From Martelella limonii (GTDB lineage Bacteria; Pseudomonadota; Alphaproteobacteria; Rhizobiales; Rhizobiaceae), in contig NZ_JABUOU010000008.1 in NCBI RefSeq assembly GCF_013344475.1, positions 1 to 64,000 on the forward strand: a stretch of DNA of 64,000 bases, given 5' to 3'. Shown here in pieces: positions 36,921 to 44,403 of this stretch (the first letter of the stretch is position 1; every line of letters begins with the position of its first letter). The notes under the pieces are model-generated. The model did not search any database and had not been told where the DNA came from. It worked only from the letters and a program-made list of their open reading frames with translations. The translations under genes and the position numbers were made by a program.

Positions 36921-37090
36921 CAGTGCTCGACTTTGATAGGAAGATCGTTCTGTGCGCTCGCGCGCCGACGTAACTTAACAAACAAATTCGATAGTGGCTT
37001 GTTACGCGACATTGAGGATCGGGGCAAGACGCTAAATTTTTAAATTTCGGTACGGTTGACAGAAAAGCAGCCTGCTCAATGCAAAAAAAA

Positions 37091-37119
37091 GCCCCCTGCC
37101 CGGGAGGTGGGCAGAGGGC
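37091..37119 (-). terminator. Terminator hairpin with anti-Shine-Dalgarno loop after the first DUF1127 gene
   Basis: On the minus strand GCCCTCTGCCC and GGGCAGGGGGC pair with one mismatch; the 7-base loop reads ACCTCCC, a copy of the anti-Shine-Dalgarno core. TTTTTTTT follows at once. It is a strong intrinsic terminator 49 bases after the DUF1127 stop. A smaller hairpin (ACCGCC/GGCGGT, about 37133-37152) stands between. It resembles the last unit of a cuckoo-type RNA. Confidence 0.8.
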
Positions 37120-37167
37120 CGTTTGGAAAATGTCACCGCCTCATAGGGCGGTCATGTCCGCGTCCGC

Positions 37168-37311
37168 TTACTTGACTGCCTTGCGGGCAACCTGGCGGAT
37201 ATCTTCGCGGTTGATACCGAGATCGGCCAGCTCGCGGCTGTTCATGCGATTGAGCTCGCTGACGGTCTGACGGTATTTCATCCAGCTGTTGAAGCTACGT
37301 GCCATGCTCAT
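37168..37311 (-). CDS. DUF1127 small protein, copy 1
   Basis: A 47-residue DUF1127 protein: MSMARSFNSWMKYRQTVSEL followed by NRMNSRELADLGINREDIRQ and VARKAVK. The family is arginine-rich and predicted to bind RNA; in Rhodobacter one member (CcaF1) is co-transcribed with anti-Shine-Dalgarno sRNAs and affects RNA stability, and in Brucella and Agrobacterium several are controlled by the LysR regulator VtlR. GGGAG lies 7 bases before the first ATG. Open frame further upstream is not coding-like. It shares its upstream 23-bp block with copy 2 and ends in an anti-SD hairpin. Confidence 0.93.
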   Translation of the reverse strand: MSMARSFNSWMKYRQTVSELNRMNSRELADLGINREDIRQVARKAVK

Positions 37312-37432
37312 ATCAATCTCCCTTCGTTTGAAGGTTTTCGGCGTCGCAATCGTTGCGGCGCATCCCTGTCTTTCGACACTTCGAGATATAGGCCTTTCGG
37401 CCGATGCCTGGCAGGTAGGCAAAAGCAGAAGT

Positions 37433-37455
37433 CCTATGCATTGAATGCAAGGCTG
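37433..37455. promoter_or_regulatory. Shared upstream block of DUF1127 copy 1 (LysR-type T-N11-A)
   Basis: Plus-strand CCTATGCA, five bases, TGCA, one base, GGCTG. The core TGCATTGAATGCA (37437-37449) is a T-N11-A sequence with TGCA at both ends, the signature of a LysR-type operator. The block lies 121 bases upstream of the ATG. A matching block with the same inner spacing precedes copy 2 (37911-37933), so it was probably conserved by selection. Confidence 0.62.
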
Positions 37456-37519
37456 GGAAAAAGCGAATGAAACCGGTACGGCAGCAAGCGAGGAGAAGCG
37501 CCATCAGCACAAAAAAATA

Positions 37520-37552
37520 ACGCTCACCGGGGGAGGAGGATCCGGTGAGCGT
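37520..37552 (-). ncRNA. Cuckoo-like hairpin 3 with intrinsic terminator
   Basis: An 11-bp perfect stem (ACGCTCACCGG with CCGGTGAGCGT) whose 11-base loop reads ATCCTCCTCCC on the minus strand. TATTTTTTT follows, so it is the terminator of the transcript that starts with DUF1127 copy 2. Its CCUCCUCCC loop is the mark of the cuckoo/CcsR RNA family. Confidence 0.82.
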
Positions 37553-37562
37553 CATTTTGGTT

Positions 37563-37599
37563 GGCCGGTGATTTGGGAGGAGGAGGAGGATCACCGACC
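37563..37599 (-). ncRNA. Cuckoo-like hairpin 2
   Basis: CGGTGAT (37566-37572) pairs with ATCACCG (37590-37596), extended by two more pairs after one mismatch. The loop of 17 bases on the minus strand reads CCTCCTCCTCCTCCC plus AA. It lies 10 bases upstream of hairpin 3 on the transcript. No coding frame is plausible here. Confidence 0.8.
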
Positions 37600-37605
37600 T
37601 ATCGG

Positions 37606-37636
37606 AGGGCATTTGGGAGGAGGAGGAGAATGCCCT
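37606..37636 (-). ncRNA. Cuckoo-like hairpin 1
   Basis: AGGGCATT and AATGCCCT pair perfectly over 8 bp; the 15-base loop on the minus strand reads CTCCTCCTCCTCCCA. It begins 22 bases after the stop codon of DUF1127 copy 2. With hairpins 2 and 3 it forms three tandem anti-Shine-Dalgarno stem-loops within 120 bases. Confidence 0.8.
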
Positions 37637-37658
37637 GCGAATTCCTGATTTCAATCGG

Positions 37659-37802
37659 TCAGAATGCGGCCTTGCGGGCAACCCGACGAATATCCTGGCG
37701 GCTGATGCCGAGGTCGGACAATTCACGGGTCGACATCCGGTCAAGCTCGGCAACGGTCTGGCGATACTTCATCCAGTTGTTGAAAGTGCGTGCGACACCC
37801 AT
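37659..37802 (-). CDS. DUF1127 small protein, copy 2
   Basis: A 47-residue paralogue of copy 1: MGVARTFNNWMKYRQTVAEL, DRMSTRELSDLGISRQDIRR and VARKAAF. Thirty-odd positions agree between the two, with the WMKYRQTV and REL-DLGI-R-DIR-VARKA cores fixed. AAGGAAG lies 7 bases before the ATG. Three anti-Shine-Dalgarno stem-loops follow on the same transcript, the same order as the RSP_6037 (CcaF1)-CcsR1-4 locus of Rhodobacter sphaeroides. The protein may bind those RNAs. Confidence 0.93.
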   Translation of the reverse strand: MGVARTFNNWMKYRQTVAELDRMSTRELSDLGISRQDIRRVARKAAF

Positions 37803-37910
37803 GTTCGTCTTCCTTCGTTCGTCTGCGTCTTGATCGACGCTCATCAACTCGTCTTGAACCGGGATATAATCGGTTCATGCGACGGCAGATAGACCCGTTT
37901 CAGCATCCCC

Positions 37911-37933
37911 CCTATGCAAAAAACGCAGGGCTG
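37911..37933. promoter_or_regulatory. Shared upstream block of DUF1127 copy 2 (LysR-type T-N11-A)
   Basis: CCTATGCA, five bases, CGCA, one base, GGCTG: 17 of the 18 fixed positions equal those of the block before copy 1. The core TGCAAAAAACGCA (37915-37927) keeps T-N11-A. The block stands 108 bases upstream of the ATG, close to the 121 of copy 1. A TTATAT (37864-37869, minus strand) between it and the gene could be the -10 element. Confidence 0.6.
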
Positions 37934-38091
37934 AAAAATCGCATGGAAAAATGCCTTGCGGACAGGCGGATGCAGAGAGGCGCCTGCGCGCGCAGGCAAC
38001 AGGACGCCCAGGAAAGCGCATCTTGAAGATGGGACCATATGAGCCGAAGCGCAGGGCGTTATCTGTGCAGATGTGGAACGCTGGAGATGAA

Positions 38092-38166
38092 TGGTGCTGC
38101 TAGAGAGATTTGAACTCTCGGCCTCTCCCTTACCAAGGGAGTGCTCTACCCCTGAGCTATAGCAGC
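38092..38166 (-). tRNA. tRNA-Thr (GGT anticodon)
   Basis: A 75-base tRNA on the minus strand. Acceptor GCTGCTA/TAGCAGC, discriminator A and encoded CCA; D arm GCTCAGGGGTAGAGC; anticodon stem CTCCC/GGGAG with loop TTGGTAA (anticodon GGT); T arm GAGAGTTCAAATCTCTC. All positions fit. It is upstream of, and opposite in strand to, the murA group. Confidence 0.97.
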
Positions 38167-38301
38167 CCGTTTCCGGTGGACCGGAACGTGCCAGTCACCG
38201 TTGTCCGGTGCAGGCAAGCGGCCTATTGCCATAGCTCGACTTCGAGTGCAAGACGCTTCTCAAGAAAACTTTCGCATACCGACAGTTTTGCCGGAACCGA
38301 C

Positions 38302-38487
38302 ATGAACGACAAACCTTCCATGACAGCGGCCGAACGCGCCGCAGAAGAACGCAAGGCCCGCGCGGCACAAAAGCTGAGGGAAAACCTGATGCGGCGCAAG
38401 CAGCAGACCCGCGCCCGCCGCAAGGGCGCCGCCGACGAGACCGACGGCCTGCCCGCATCCACTGACAAGGCGTCAGATCAGGAGTGA
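38302..38487 (+). CDS. Small basic protein of unknown function, 61 residues
   Basis: The product reads MNDKPSMTAAERAAEERKAR and continues with AAQKLRENLMRRKQQTRARR and an acidic tail. It is one long, charged, Lys/Arg-rich helix, compatible with nucleic-acid or ribosome binding. The frame is open 64 codons upstream, but that part overlaps the tRNA-Thr gene in antisense and is rejected. No strong ribosome-binding site is seen. Small proteins of this type sit before murA in rhizobia as far as I recall. Confidence 0.65.
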   Translation: MNDKPSMTAAERAAEERKARAAQKLRENLMRRKQQTRARRKGAADETDGLPASTDKASDQE

Positions 38488-38711
38488 GGCCGGCATCGTG
38501 CTTGCTTTGCGCCGGCATCGACAATGCAGCTTTGCCAGCCTTGCCCCTGCCATTTTTCACCATTCCTTGTGCATTGGCCTATATACGCATTGAAACGGCG
38601 GTCGTCGGAAACGACTTCTCAACCAATGCAATTGATCATAGGGGCCGCTTCGTCTAAAGCGACGCCCCATCAGCTTCAAGGAGAGGCCGGGCCTGCCCGG
38701 AATTGTTTCAC

Positions 38712-40004
38712 ATGGATAGAATCAGAGTCGTCGGCGGGAACCCGCTCAAGGGTGTCATCCCCATCTCAGGCGCAAAGAACGCTGCCCTGCCTCTGATGAT
38801 CGCCTCGCTTTTGACCAGCGATACGCTGACGCTTGAAAACGTGCCGCATCTGGCCGACGTCGAATCGCTGATGCGCATCCTCGGCAGCCACGGCGTTGAC
38901 ATCTCGGTCAAGGGCCGGCGCGAGCGCCAGGGCGATGGCTACGCCCGCACAATTCATTTCAGCTGCCCCACGATCACCGACACCACCGCATCCTATGAAC
39001 TGGTGCGCAAGATGCGGGCGTCGTTCTGGGTCATCGGTCCGCTGCTGGCGCGCGAGGGCATTGCCCGCGTTTCGCTGCCCGGCGGCTGCGCCATCGGCAC
39101 GCGTCCCGTCGATCTCTTCATCGAAGGCCTGAAGGCCATGGGCGCCGAAATCGAGATCGAGGCCGGCTATGTCGAGGCGAAGGCCCCGTCTGGCGGGCTT
39201 GCCGGCGGCCGCTACGTATTCCCGAAAGTCTCGGTCGGCGCCACCCACACGCTGATGATGGCGGCAACGCTTGCCAAGGGCACCACCGTTCTGGAAAACG
39301 CTGCGCGCGAACCGGAAATCGTCGATCTCGCCCGCTGCCTCAAGGCCATGGGTGCGAAGATCGAGGGCGAAGGCACGTCGATGATCACGATCGAGGGCGT
39401 CACATCGCTTTCGGGCGCACGCCACGCCGTTCTGCCGGACCGCATCGAAACCGGTACCTATGCCATGGCCGTTGCCATGACGGGCGGCGAAGTCACGCTT
39501 GAAAATACCGATGCGAGCCTGCTAACCGCAGCGTTGGCCGCAATCTCGGCCGCTGGCGCGGAGATCACCACCACAGAAACCGGCATCCATATCGTCGGCC
39601 ACGGCGACGACATCCGCCCGGTCGACATCACCACCGAACCCTATCCGGGCTTCCCTACCGATCTGCAGGCGCAGTTCATGGGCCTGATGACGCGGGCGAA
39701 GGGCACGTCGCGCATTGTCGAAACGATTTTCGAAAACCGGTTCATGCATGTTCAGGAACTCGCCCGCCTCGGCGCCGACATCGCGCTTTCCGGCCAGACG
39801 GCCACGATCCGCGGCGTACGCGAACTGCACGGCGCGCCGGTGATGGCAACCGATCTGCGCGCCTCGGTGTCGCTGGTGATCGCCGGTCTTGCAGCCAAGG
39901 GCGAAACCAATGTCTCGCGCGTCTATCATCTCGACCGCGGTTTCGAGAATCTCGAAGAGAAGCTCACCAATTGCGGTGCTGAAATCGAACGTATTTCGGA
40001 CTGA
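38712..40004 (+). CDS. murA: UDP-N-acetylglucosamine 1-carboxyvinyltransferase
   Basis: MurA transfers enolpyruvate from PEP to UDP-GlcNAc, the first committed step of peptidoglycan synthesis. The 430-residue product has the start [20 protein letters not shown], the [15 protein letters not shown] loop, and the catalytic cysteine C126 in [13 protein letters not shown], the residue that fosfomycin alkylates, so the enzyme should be fosfomycin-sensitive. The ATG is preferred over a TTG three codons earlier. It leads a plus-strand series (DUF2948, hisD, UPF0262, infA, maf, yacG). Confidence 0.98.
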   Translation: MDRIRVVGGNPLKGVIPISGAKNAALPLMIASLLTSDTLTLENVPHLADVESLMRILGSHGVDISVKGRRERQGDGYARTIHFSCPTITDTTASYELVRKMRASFWVIGPLLAREGIARVSLPGGCAIGTRPVDLFIEGLKAMGAEIEIEAGYVEAKAPSGGLAGGRYVFPKVSVGATHTLMMAATLAKGTTVLENAAREPEIVDLARCLKAMGAKIEGEGTSMITIEGVTSLSGARHAVLPDRIETGTYAMAVAMTGGEVTLENTDASLLTAALAAISAAGAEITTTETGIHIVGHGDDIRPVDITTEPYPGFPTDLQAQFMGLMTRAKGTSRIVETIFENRFMHVQELARLGADIALSGQTATIRGVRELHGAPVMATDLRASVSLVIAGLAAKGETNVSRVYHLDRGFENLEEKLTNCGAEIERISD

Positions 40005-40098
40005 CGCCGATAAACCAGACAAGGGCGGGCTTCAGCGGTTGCGAAAGCCTGCCCTTGGCCCTATCTCGGGGAAAACACCAACCGCCGGGAACATGCGC

Positions 40099-40539
40099 AT
40101 GACGACCGACCCACTGAAGCTGATGGCGCTCGACGAGGAAGACCTCGCCGTGATTTCCGCGCACATGCAGGACGCCGTCTTCCTGTCGGTGGATGTCACC
40201 TTTTCCAGGGTCGCAGGTCAGCTCCAGCTCCTCACCAACCGTTTCGTCTGGGAAAAGAAGCGCGGCTTCTTCAAGAAGCCGGAGCGCCGGCGCGCAGCGC
40301 TCGTGTTCAAGCGGGTCACGGCAGTGCGCAGCATCGGGCTTGAGCGCGACGCCCGCGACGCCGTCAACAATCTTCTCTCCGTTCAGTTCGAAAAGTCGGG
40401 CGAAGGCCCGGAAGGCTCGATCGTGCTTGCGCTTTCGGGCGGCGGCGAGATCGTGGCCGATGTCGAATGCATCGAGGCGCTGATGAGCGACCTTTCCGGA
40501 AGCTGGGAAGCCCGCGGCCGCCCTCACCACCCCCGCTGA
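40099..40539 (+). CDS. DUF2948 family protein
   Basis: A 146-residue protein of the DUF2948 family, which is limited to Alphaproteobacteria and has no known function. It has the typical start MTTDPLKLMALDEEDLAVIS and RFVWEKKRGFFKKPERRRAA, then AVRSIGLERDARDAVNNLLS. It is probably a soluble alpha/beta protein with no membrane part. An ATG two codons upstream is possible, but GGGAA gives better spacing to the one chosen. It sits between murA and hisD, 94 and 30 bases away. Confidence 0.85.
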   Translation: MTTDPLKLMALDEEDLAVISAHMQDAVFLSVDVTFSRVAGQLQLLTNRFVWEKKRGFFKKPERRRAALVFKRVTAVRSIGLERDARDAVNNLLSVQFEKSGEGPEGSIVLALSGGGEIVADVECIEALMSDLSGSWEARGRPHHPR

Positions 40540-40569
40540 TCCTTTTCAATATCGAATACCGAGGCACTT

Positions 40570-41868
40570 ATGGCGATCTGGCTCAACGCGGCGGATGATG
40601 ATTTCGAGAGCGGCTTTCGCGCCCTGCTATCCATGAAGCGCGAGGTGTCGAAGGATGTCGGTGACGTGGTGGAGGCGATCCTCGCCCGCGTCAGGGCTGA
40701 AGGCGACGCAGCCCTTGCCGATTATTCCGCCCGTTTTGACAGCATCGATTTTGCGGTGACGCCGATGCGCGTCGGCGCAGACGAGATCGACGCCGCCTAT
40801 GCAGCGGTCGATCGGAAGGTGATCGAGGCGCTGGAGCTTGCCGAAAAGCGCATCCGCAGCCACCACGCGCGTCAATTGCCGAAGGATGATTTCTACGAGG
40901 ACGCGATCGGCGTCGGGCTTGGCCATCGCTGGACGGCGGTCGAAGCCGTCGGCCTTTATGTTCCCGGCGGAACCGCAAGCTATCCAAGCTCGGTGCTGAT
41001 GAACGCCGTTCCGGCAAGCGTTGCGGGCGTGGAGCGCATCGTCATGGTCGTGCCCGCCATGAAGGGCGCGGTCAACCCGGCCGTGCTTGCCGCTGCCAAG
41101 ATTGCAGGCGTCAGCGAGATCTACCGGATAGGCGGCGCGCAGGCCGTGGCAGCCCTTGCCTTTGGCACCGAGAGCATTGCGCCGGTCTCGAAGATCGTCG
41201 GCCCCGGCAATGCCTATGTCGCAGCCGCCAAGCGCGCGGTGTTCGGCACGGTCGGCATCGACATGATCGCCGGCCCCTCCGAAGTGCTGGTGATTGCCGA
41301 TGGCGACAACAATCCCGACTGGATTGCAGCCGACCTTCTGGCCCAGGCCGAGCATGACACGGGCGCGCAGGCGATCCTGATCACCACCAGTGCCGATCTC
41401 GGCAAGGCGGTGGAAGAGGCGGTCGAACGGCAGCTGAAGACGCTTCCCCGTGCCGAGATTGCGGGCGCGAGCTGGCGCGACTTCGGCGCGATCATCACCG
41501 TGCCGGATCTTGCAGCCGCCATGCCGATTTCCAACCGGATCGCGCCGGAGCATCTGGAGCTTGCGGTCGACGATCCCGACGCGCTGATACCGCTTGTGCG
41601 CAATGCCGGCGCGATCTTCGTCGGCCACCATACGCCGGAGGCGATCGGCGATTATGTCGGCGGTTCGAACCATGTTCTGCCCACCGCCCGTTCGGCGCGC
41701 TTTTCTTCCGGCCTTTCGGTACTGGACTTCATGAAACGCACGTCTATCCTCAGACTTGGTCCCGAACAGCTGAATGCTCTTGCGCCAGCAGCCATCGAGC
41801 TTGCAGAATGCGAGGGACTATCCGCCCACGGGCGATCGGTTTCCATCCGCCTCAACCGCAAGGAATAG
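40570..41868 (+). CDS. hisD: Histidinol dehydrogenase
   Basis: HisD oxidises L-histidinol to L-histidine in two NAD-dependent steps, using zinc. The 432-residue product has the family signature region ([20 protein letters not shown]), the zinc-site residues in [14 protein letters not shown] and [15 protein letters not shown], and the end [25 protein letters not shown] precedes the ATG by 5 bases. UPF0262 follows after 2 bases, so the two are co-translated. No other his genes are near. Confidence 0.98.
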   Translation: MAIWLNAADDDFESGFRALLSMKREVSKDVGDVVEAILARVRAEGDAALADYSARFDSIDFAVTPMRVGADEIDAAYAAVDRKVIEALELAEKRIRSHHARQLPKDDFYEDAIGVGLGHRWTAVEAVGLYVPGGTASYPSSVLMNAVPASVAGVERIVMVVPAMKGAVNPAVLAAAKIAGVSEIYRIGGAQAVAALAFGTESIAPVSKIVGPGNAYVAAAKRAVFGTVGIDMIAGPSEVLVIADGDNNPDWIAADLLAQAEHDTGAQAILITTSADLGKAVEEAVERQLKTLPRAEIAGASWRDFGAIITVPDLAAAMPISNRIAPEHLELAVDDPDALIPLVRNAGAIFVGHHTPEAIGDYVGGSNHVLPTARSARFSSGLSVLDFMKRTSILRLGPEQLNALAPAAIELAECEGLSAHGRSVSIRLNRKE

Positions 41869-41870
41869 AG

Positions 41871-42344
41871 ATGAGCGAGGGCGAATTCAGGCTGAGCGAT
41901 GTCGAACTCGACGAGAGCATCGGCCGGGCTTCGCCCGATGTCGAGCACGAACGCGCGGTTGCGATCTTCGATCTTCTGGAGGAAAACCACTTCAAGCCGG
42001 CAGGCCACACCGGCGGCCCCTACAAGCTGACGCTCTCGATCATGGAAAAGCGGCTCGTCTTCGACATCACGCTCGAAGGCGGCGAAAAGGTCGCGACTCA
42101 CATCCTGTCGCTGACACCGTTCCGCCGCATCGTGAAAGACTATTTCATGATCTGCGACAGCTATTACGAAGCGATCAAATCCGCCTCCCCCTCCAAGATC
42201 GAGGCGATCGACATGGGCCGCCGCGGTGTCCACAATGAAGGCTCGCAGACCCTGCAGGACAGGCTGAAAGGCAAGATAGAAATGGACTTCGACACCGCGA
42301 GGCGTCTGTTCACACTGTTCTGCGTGCTCTACTGGCGCGGCTGA
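41871..42344 (+). CDS. UPF0262 family protein
   Basis: A 157-residue protein of the UPF0262 family, found almost only in Alphaproteobacteria and of unknown function. Typical stretches: [36 protein letters not shown] and [20 protein letters not shown]. It starts 2 bases after the hisD stop (AATAGAGATG), which rules out the longer upstream frame. In several rhizobia a low-molecular-weight phosphotyrosine phosphatase gene lies between this and infA; here 231 gene-free bases take its place. Confidence 0.9.
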   Translation: MSEGEFRLSDVELDESIGRASPDVEHERAVAIFDLLEENHFKPAGHTGGPYKLTLSIMEKRLVFDITLEGGEKVATHILSLTPFRRIVKDYFMICDSYYEAIKSASPSKIEAIDMGRRGVHNEGSQTLQDRLKGKIEMDFDTARRLFTLFCVLYWRG

Positions 42345-42575
42345 ACGCCGGCCTCCCCCGGAACAAAAAGCGGTCACGGACCCAAAGCCGGTTCACAAAC
42401 GTTGAACTATTGTGTAGGTTCCGCCGCAAATCCCGCAGCCCCGCGCGCATCAACCCGCTGCGACAAGGCTGCAACCCATTGAAACTGGCACCTCCCCGCC
42501 GGCATTTGGCCCCCGCGGGGTCGTGGCGTTTGACCGGCAATCCGGCAACGCAGCAAAGAGAAGAAAACGACATAC

Positions 42576-42794
42576 ATGGCAAAAGAAGAAGTACTTGAGT
42601 TTCCGGGCGTCGTCGTCGAGCTTCTGCCGAACGCGACCTTCCGGGTCAAACTCGAAAACGAGCACGAAATCATCGCCCATACCGCCGGCCGCATGCGCAA
42701 GAACCGCATCCGCGTTCTCGCTGGCGACAAGGTTCTGGTCGAAATGACCCCGTACGATCTCACCAAGGGTCGGATCACCTACCGCTTCAAGTAA
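42576..42794 (+). CDS. infA: Translation initiation factor IF-1
   Basis: IF-1 occupies the ribosomal A site during initiation. The 72-residue product [71 protein letters not shown] is a full OB-fold protein of standard length. AAGAAAA precedes the ATG. It lies after a 231-base gap that probably holds its own promoter, and 18 bases before maf. Confidence 0.98.
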   Translation: MAKEEVLEFPGVVVELLPNATFRVKLENEHEIIAHTAGRMRKNRIRVLAGDKVLVEMTPYDLTKGRITYRFK

Positions 42795-42812
42795 GAAGCT
42801 CAAGGCACTGGC

Positions 42813-43433
42813 TTGACCGCGAACAATCCCAAACTCGTGCTGGCATCGGCCTCTCCCCGAAGGGTCGAGCTGCTGGCGCAGATCGGCATCAAGCCGGACC
42901 GCATTCATCCCGCCGATATCGACGAGACCGCGCTTGCCAGGGAGACGCCGCGGCAGCTTGCCGAAAGGCTTGCCCGCAAGAAGGCGGAAGCCGTCTGTGC
43001 CGCGCTCGGCGCGGATGCGGCATGGCATGGCGCGCTCGTCATCGCCGCCGATACGGTGGTTGCGGTGGGCCGCAGGGTCCTGCCGAAGGCGGAACGCGAA
43101 GATGAGGCTCAAGCCTGCCTCGCGCTTCTTTCCGGGCGCGGACACCGGGTCTATACCGGGCTCTGCGTGCATCCGGTCGGCGAGGATGGCCACAAGGCCC
43201 GCGTGATCGAAAGCCGCGTCACCTTCAAGCATCTGTCGCGCCACGAAATCTCGGCCTATCTCGCCTCCGGCGATTGGCATGGAAAGGCCGGCGGATATGC
43301 CATCCAGGGCATGGCAGCTGCCTTCATCAGTCAGCTCGTCGGCTCGCATTCCGCCGTGGTCGGGCTGCCGCTTTATGAGACCGCGCACCTGCTTTCCGGG
43401 CGCGGCTATGACGTTCAGAGAGCATGGACATGA
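42813..43433 (+). CDS. maf: Maf-like nucleotide pyrophosphatase
   Basis: Maf proteins remove pyrophosphate from dTTP, UTP or modified nucleotides and help keep these out of nucleic acids. The 206-residue product has the N-terminal LASASPRRVELLAQIGI motif and DTVVAVGRRVLPKAEREDEA and the GGYAIQGMAAAFI stretch. The only start near the family N-terminus is a TTG (MTANNPKLVLASASPRR), with weak AAGG spacing. It overlaps yacG by ATGA, a sign of coupled translation. Confidence 0.93.
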   Translation: MTANNPKLVLASASPRRVELLAQIGIKPDRIHPADIDETALARETPRQLAERLARKKAEAVCAALGADAAWHGALVIAADTVVAVGRRVLPKAEREDEAQACLALLSGRGHRVYTGLCVHPVGEDGHKARVIESRVTFKHLSRHEISAYLASGDWHGKAGGYAIQGMAAAFISQLVGSHSAVVGLPLYETAHLLSGRGYDVQRAWT

Positions 43434-43636
43434 GCGAGACCAAGAAAGCCAGCGTCGAACCTTTGCGCAAACCCCGCGACTGCCCCGAATGCGGACGGCC
43501 CTCGACGCGGGAGAACTATCCCTTCTGCAGTTCCCGCTGCCGCGAGCTTGATCTGTCGCGCTGGCTTACCGGCTCTTATGCGATACCGGTTGCCGAAGAC
43601 GAATCGAAGGCCGGTGGCGATGAGGGCGAATACTGA
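43430..43636 (+). CDS. yacG: DNA gyrase inhibitor YacG (zinc protein)
   Basis: YacG is a small zinc protein that binds GyrB and blocks DNA binding by gyrase in E. coli. The 68-residue product has the four ligands in CPECGRPSTRENYPFCSSRC, then RELDLSRWLTGSYAIP, the family C-terminal helix. The ATG is in the ATGA overlap with the maf stop; an ATG two codons upstream is also possible. It ends the murA-yacG series. Confidence 0.93.
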   Translation: MSETKKASVEPLRKPRDCPECGRPSTRENYPFCSSRCRELDLSRWLTGSYAIPVAEDESKAGGDEGEY

Positions 43637-43725
43637 GCTGGGCAAAGCCACGCTGACGGCAGTGTATGCTCTGGCCCGGTAAGGCAGGTTCGCGCTAGAA
43701 TGCGTTGAACAAACCGGTGACGCTG

Positions 43726-44400
43726 ATGGACCCTGCCCCCTATATCGACATTTACTGCGAACGCACGGCCGCCGGCTTCTGGGCCGAGCCGATCAACGCA
43801 TTGACCAATATCGCCTTCATCATCGCCGCAGCGCTCGCCTGGCCGCAAGCATGGCGGCGCGCGCAGAGAGGCCCCCTCGAACTCACGGTCATCGCCCTCG
43901 TCGCCCTCATCGGCATCGGCTCATTCCTGTTCCATACGCTCGCAACGCCGCTGTCCGCGGCGCTCGACGTCATCCCCATCTGGCTGTTCTTCTTCCTCTA
44001 CATCCTGCTTCTGTTCGTCCGCGCAGCGGGCGACAGGACCTTTGATGTGATCGGCTACATGATTGCGACCATCATGGGCTTTGCGCTGATCGCCTATCTC
44101 GTCGGGCTCGTCTCCCGCGAAGGCGCAGCGCCGCTCAATGGCTCGCTGCAATATGCCCCTGCCCTCATCGCCATGGCGCTTGGTACGGTCATCACGCTCT
44201 GGCGCGAGCATCCCGTTTGGCGCTATTTCGCGGCGGCGACCGCCATCTTCATCATGTCGCTGACATTCCGCAGCCTCGACCAGTCCGCCTGCGCGCTGAC
44301 GGCAGGCCTCGGCACGCATTTCCTCTGGCACATCCTCAATGCCGTAGTGCTCGGCATCCTGCTTCAGGGGGCCGTCAGAGAGCTGCCGCCGAAGGGCTGA
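43726..44400 (+). CDS. Ceramidase-like membrane protein (CREST superfamily)
   Basis: Alkaline ceramidases and their bacterial kin are seven-helix zinc hydrolases of the CREST superfamily. The 224-residue product keeps the pattern: IYCERTAAGFWAEPINALTN (E12, N24), GSFLFHT (S66, H70), D81 in AALDVIPIWLFF and GTHFLWHILN (H198, H202), the last three with H70 fitting the zinc site. About seven membrane helices are visible. It starts at the ATG with GGTGA upstream; a TTG lies 7 codons earlier. Its real substrate is unknown; rhizobia rarely make ceramides, so other lipids are possible. Confidence 0.8.
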   Translation: MDPAPYIDIYCERTAAGFWAEPINALTNIAFIIAAALAWPQAWRRAQRGPLELTVIALVALIGIGSFLFHTLATPLSAALDVIPIWLFFFLYILLLFVRAAGDRTFDVIGYMIATIMGFALIAYLVGLVSREGAAPLNGSLQYAPALIAMALGTVITLWREHPVWRYFAAATAIFIMSLTFRSLDQSACALTAGLGTHFLWHILNAVVLGILLQGAVRELPPKG

Positions 44401-44403
44401 CGA

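Noticed and set aside
38110-38301. N-terminal extension of the 61-residue gene
   Set aside because: It runs through the tRNA-Thr gene in antisense and lacks coding character; ATG at 38302 is the sensible start.
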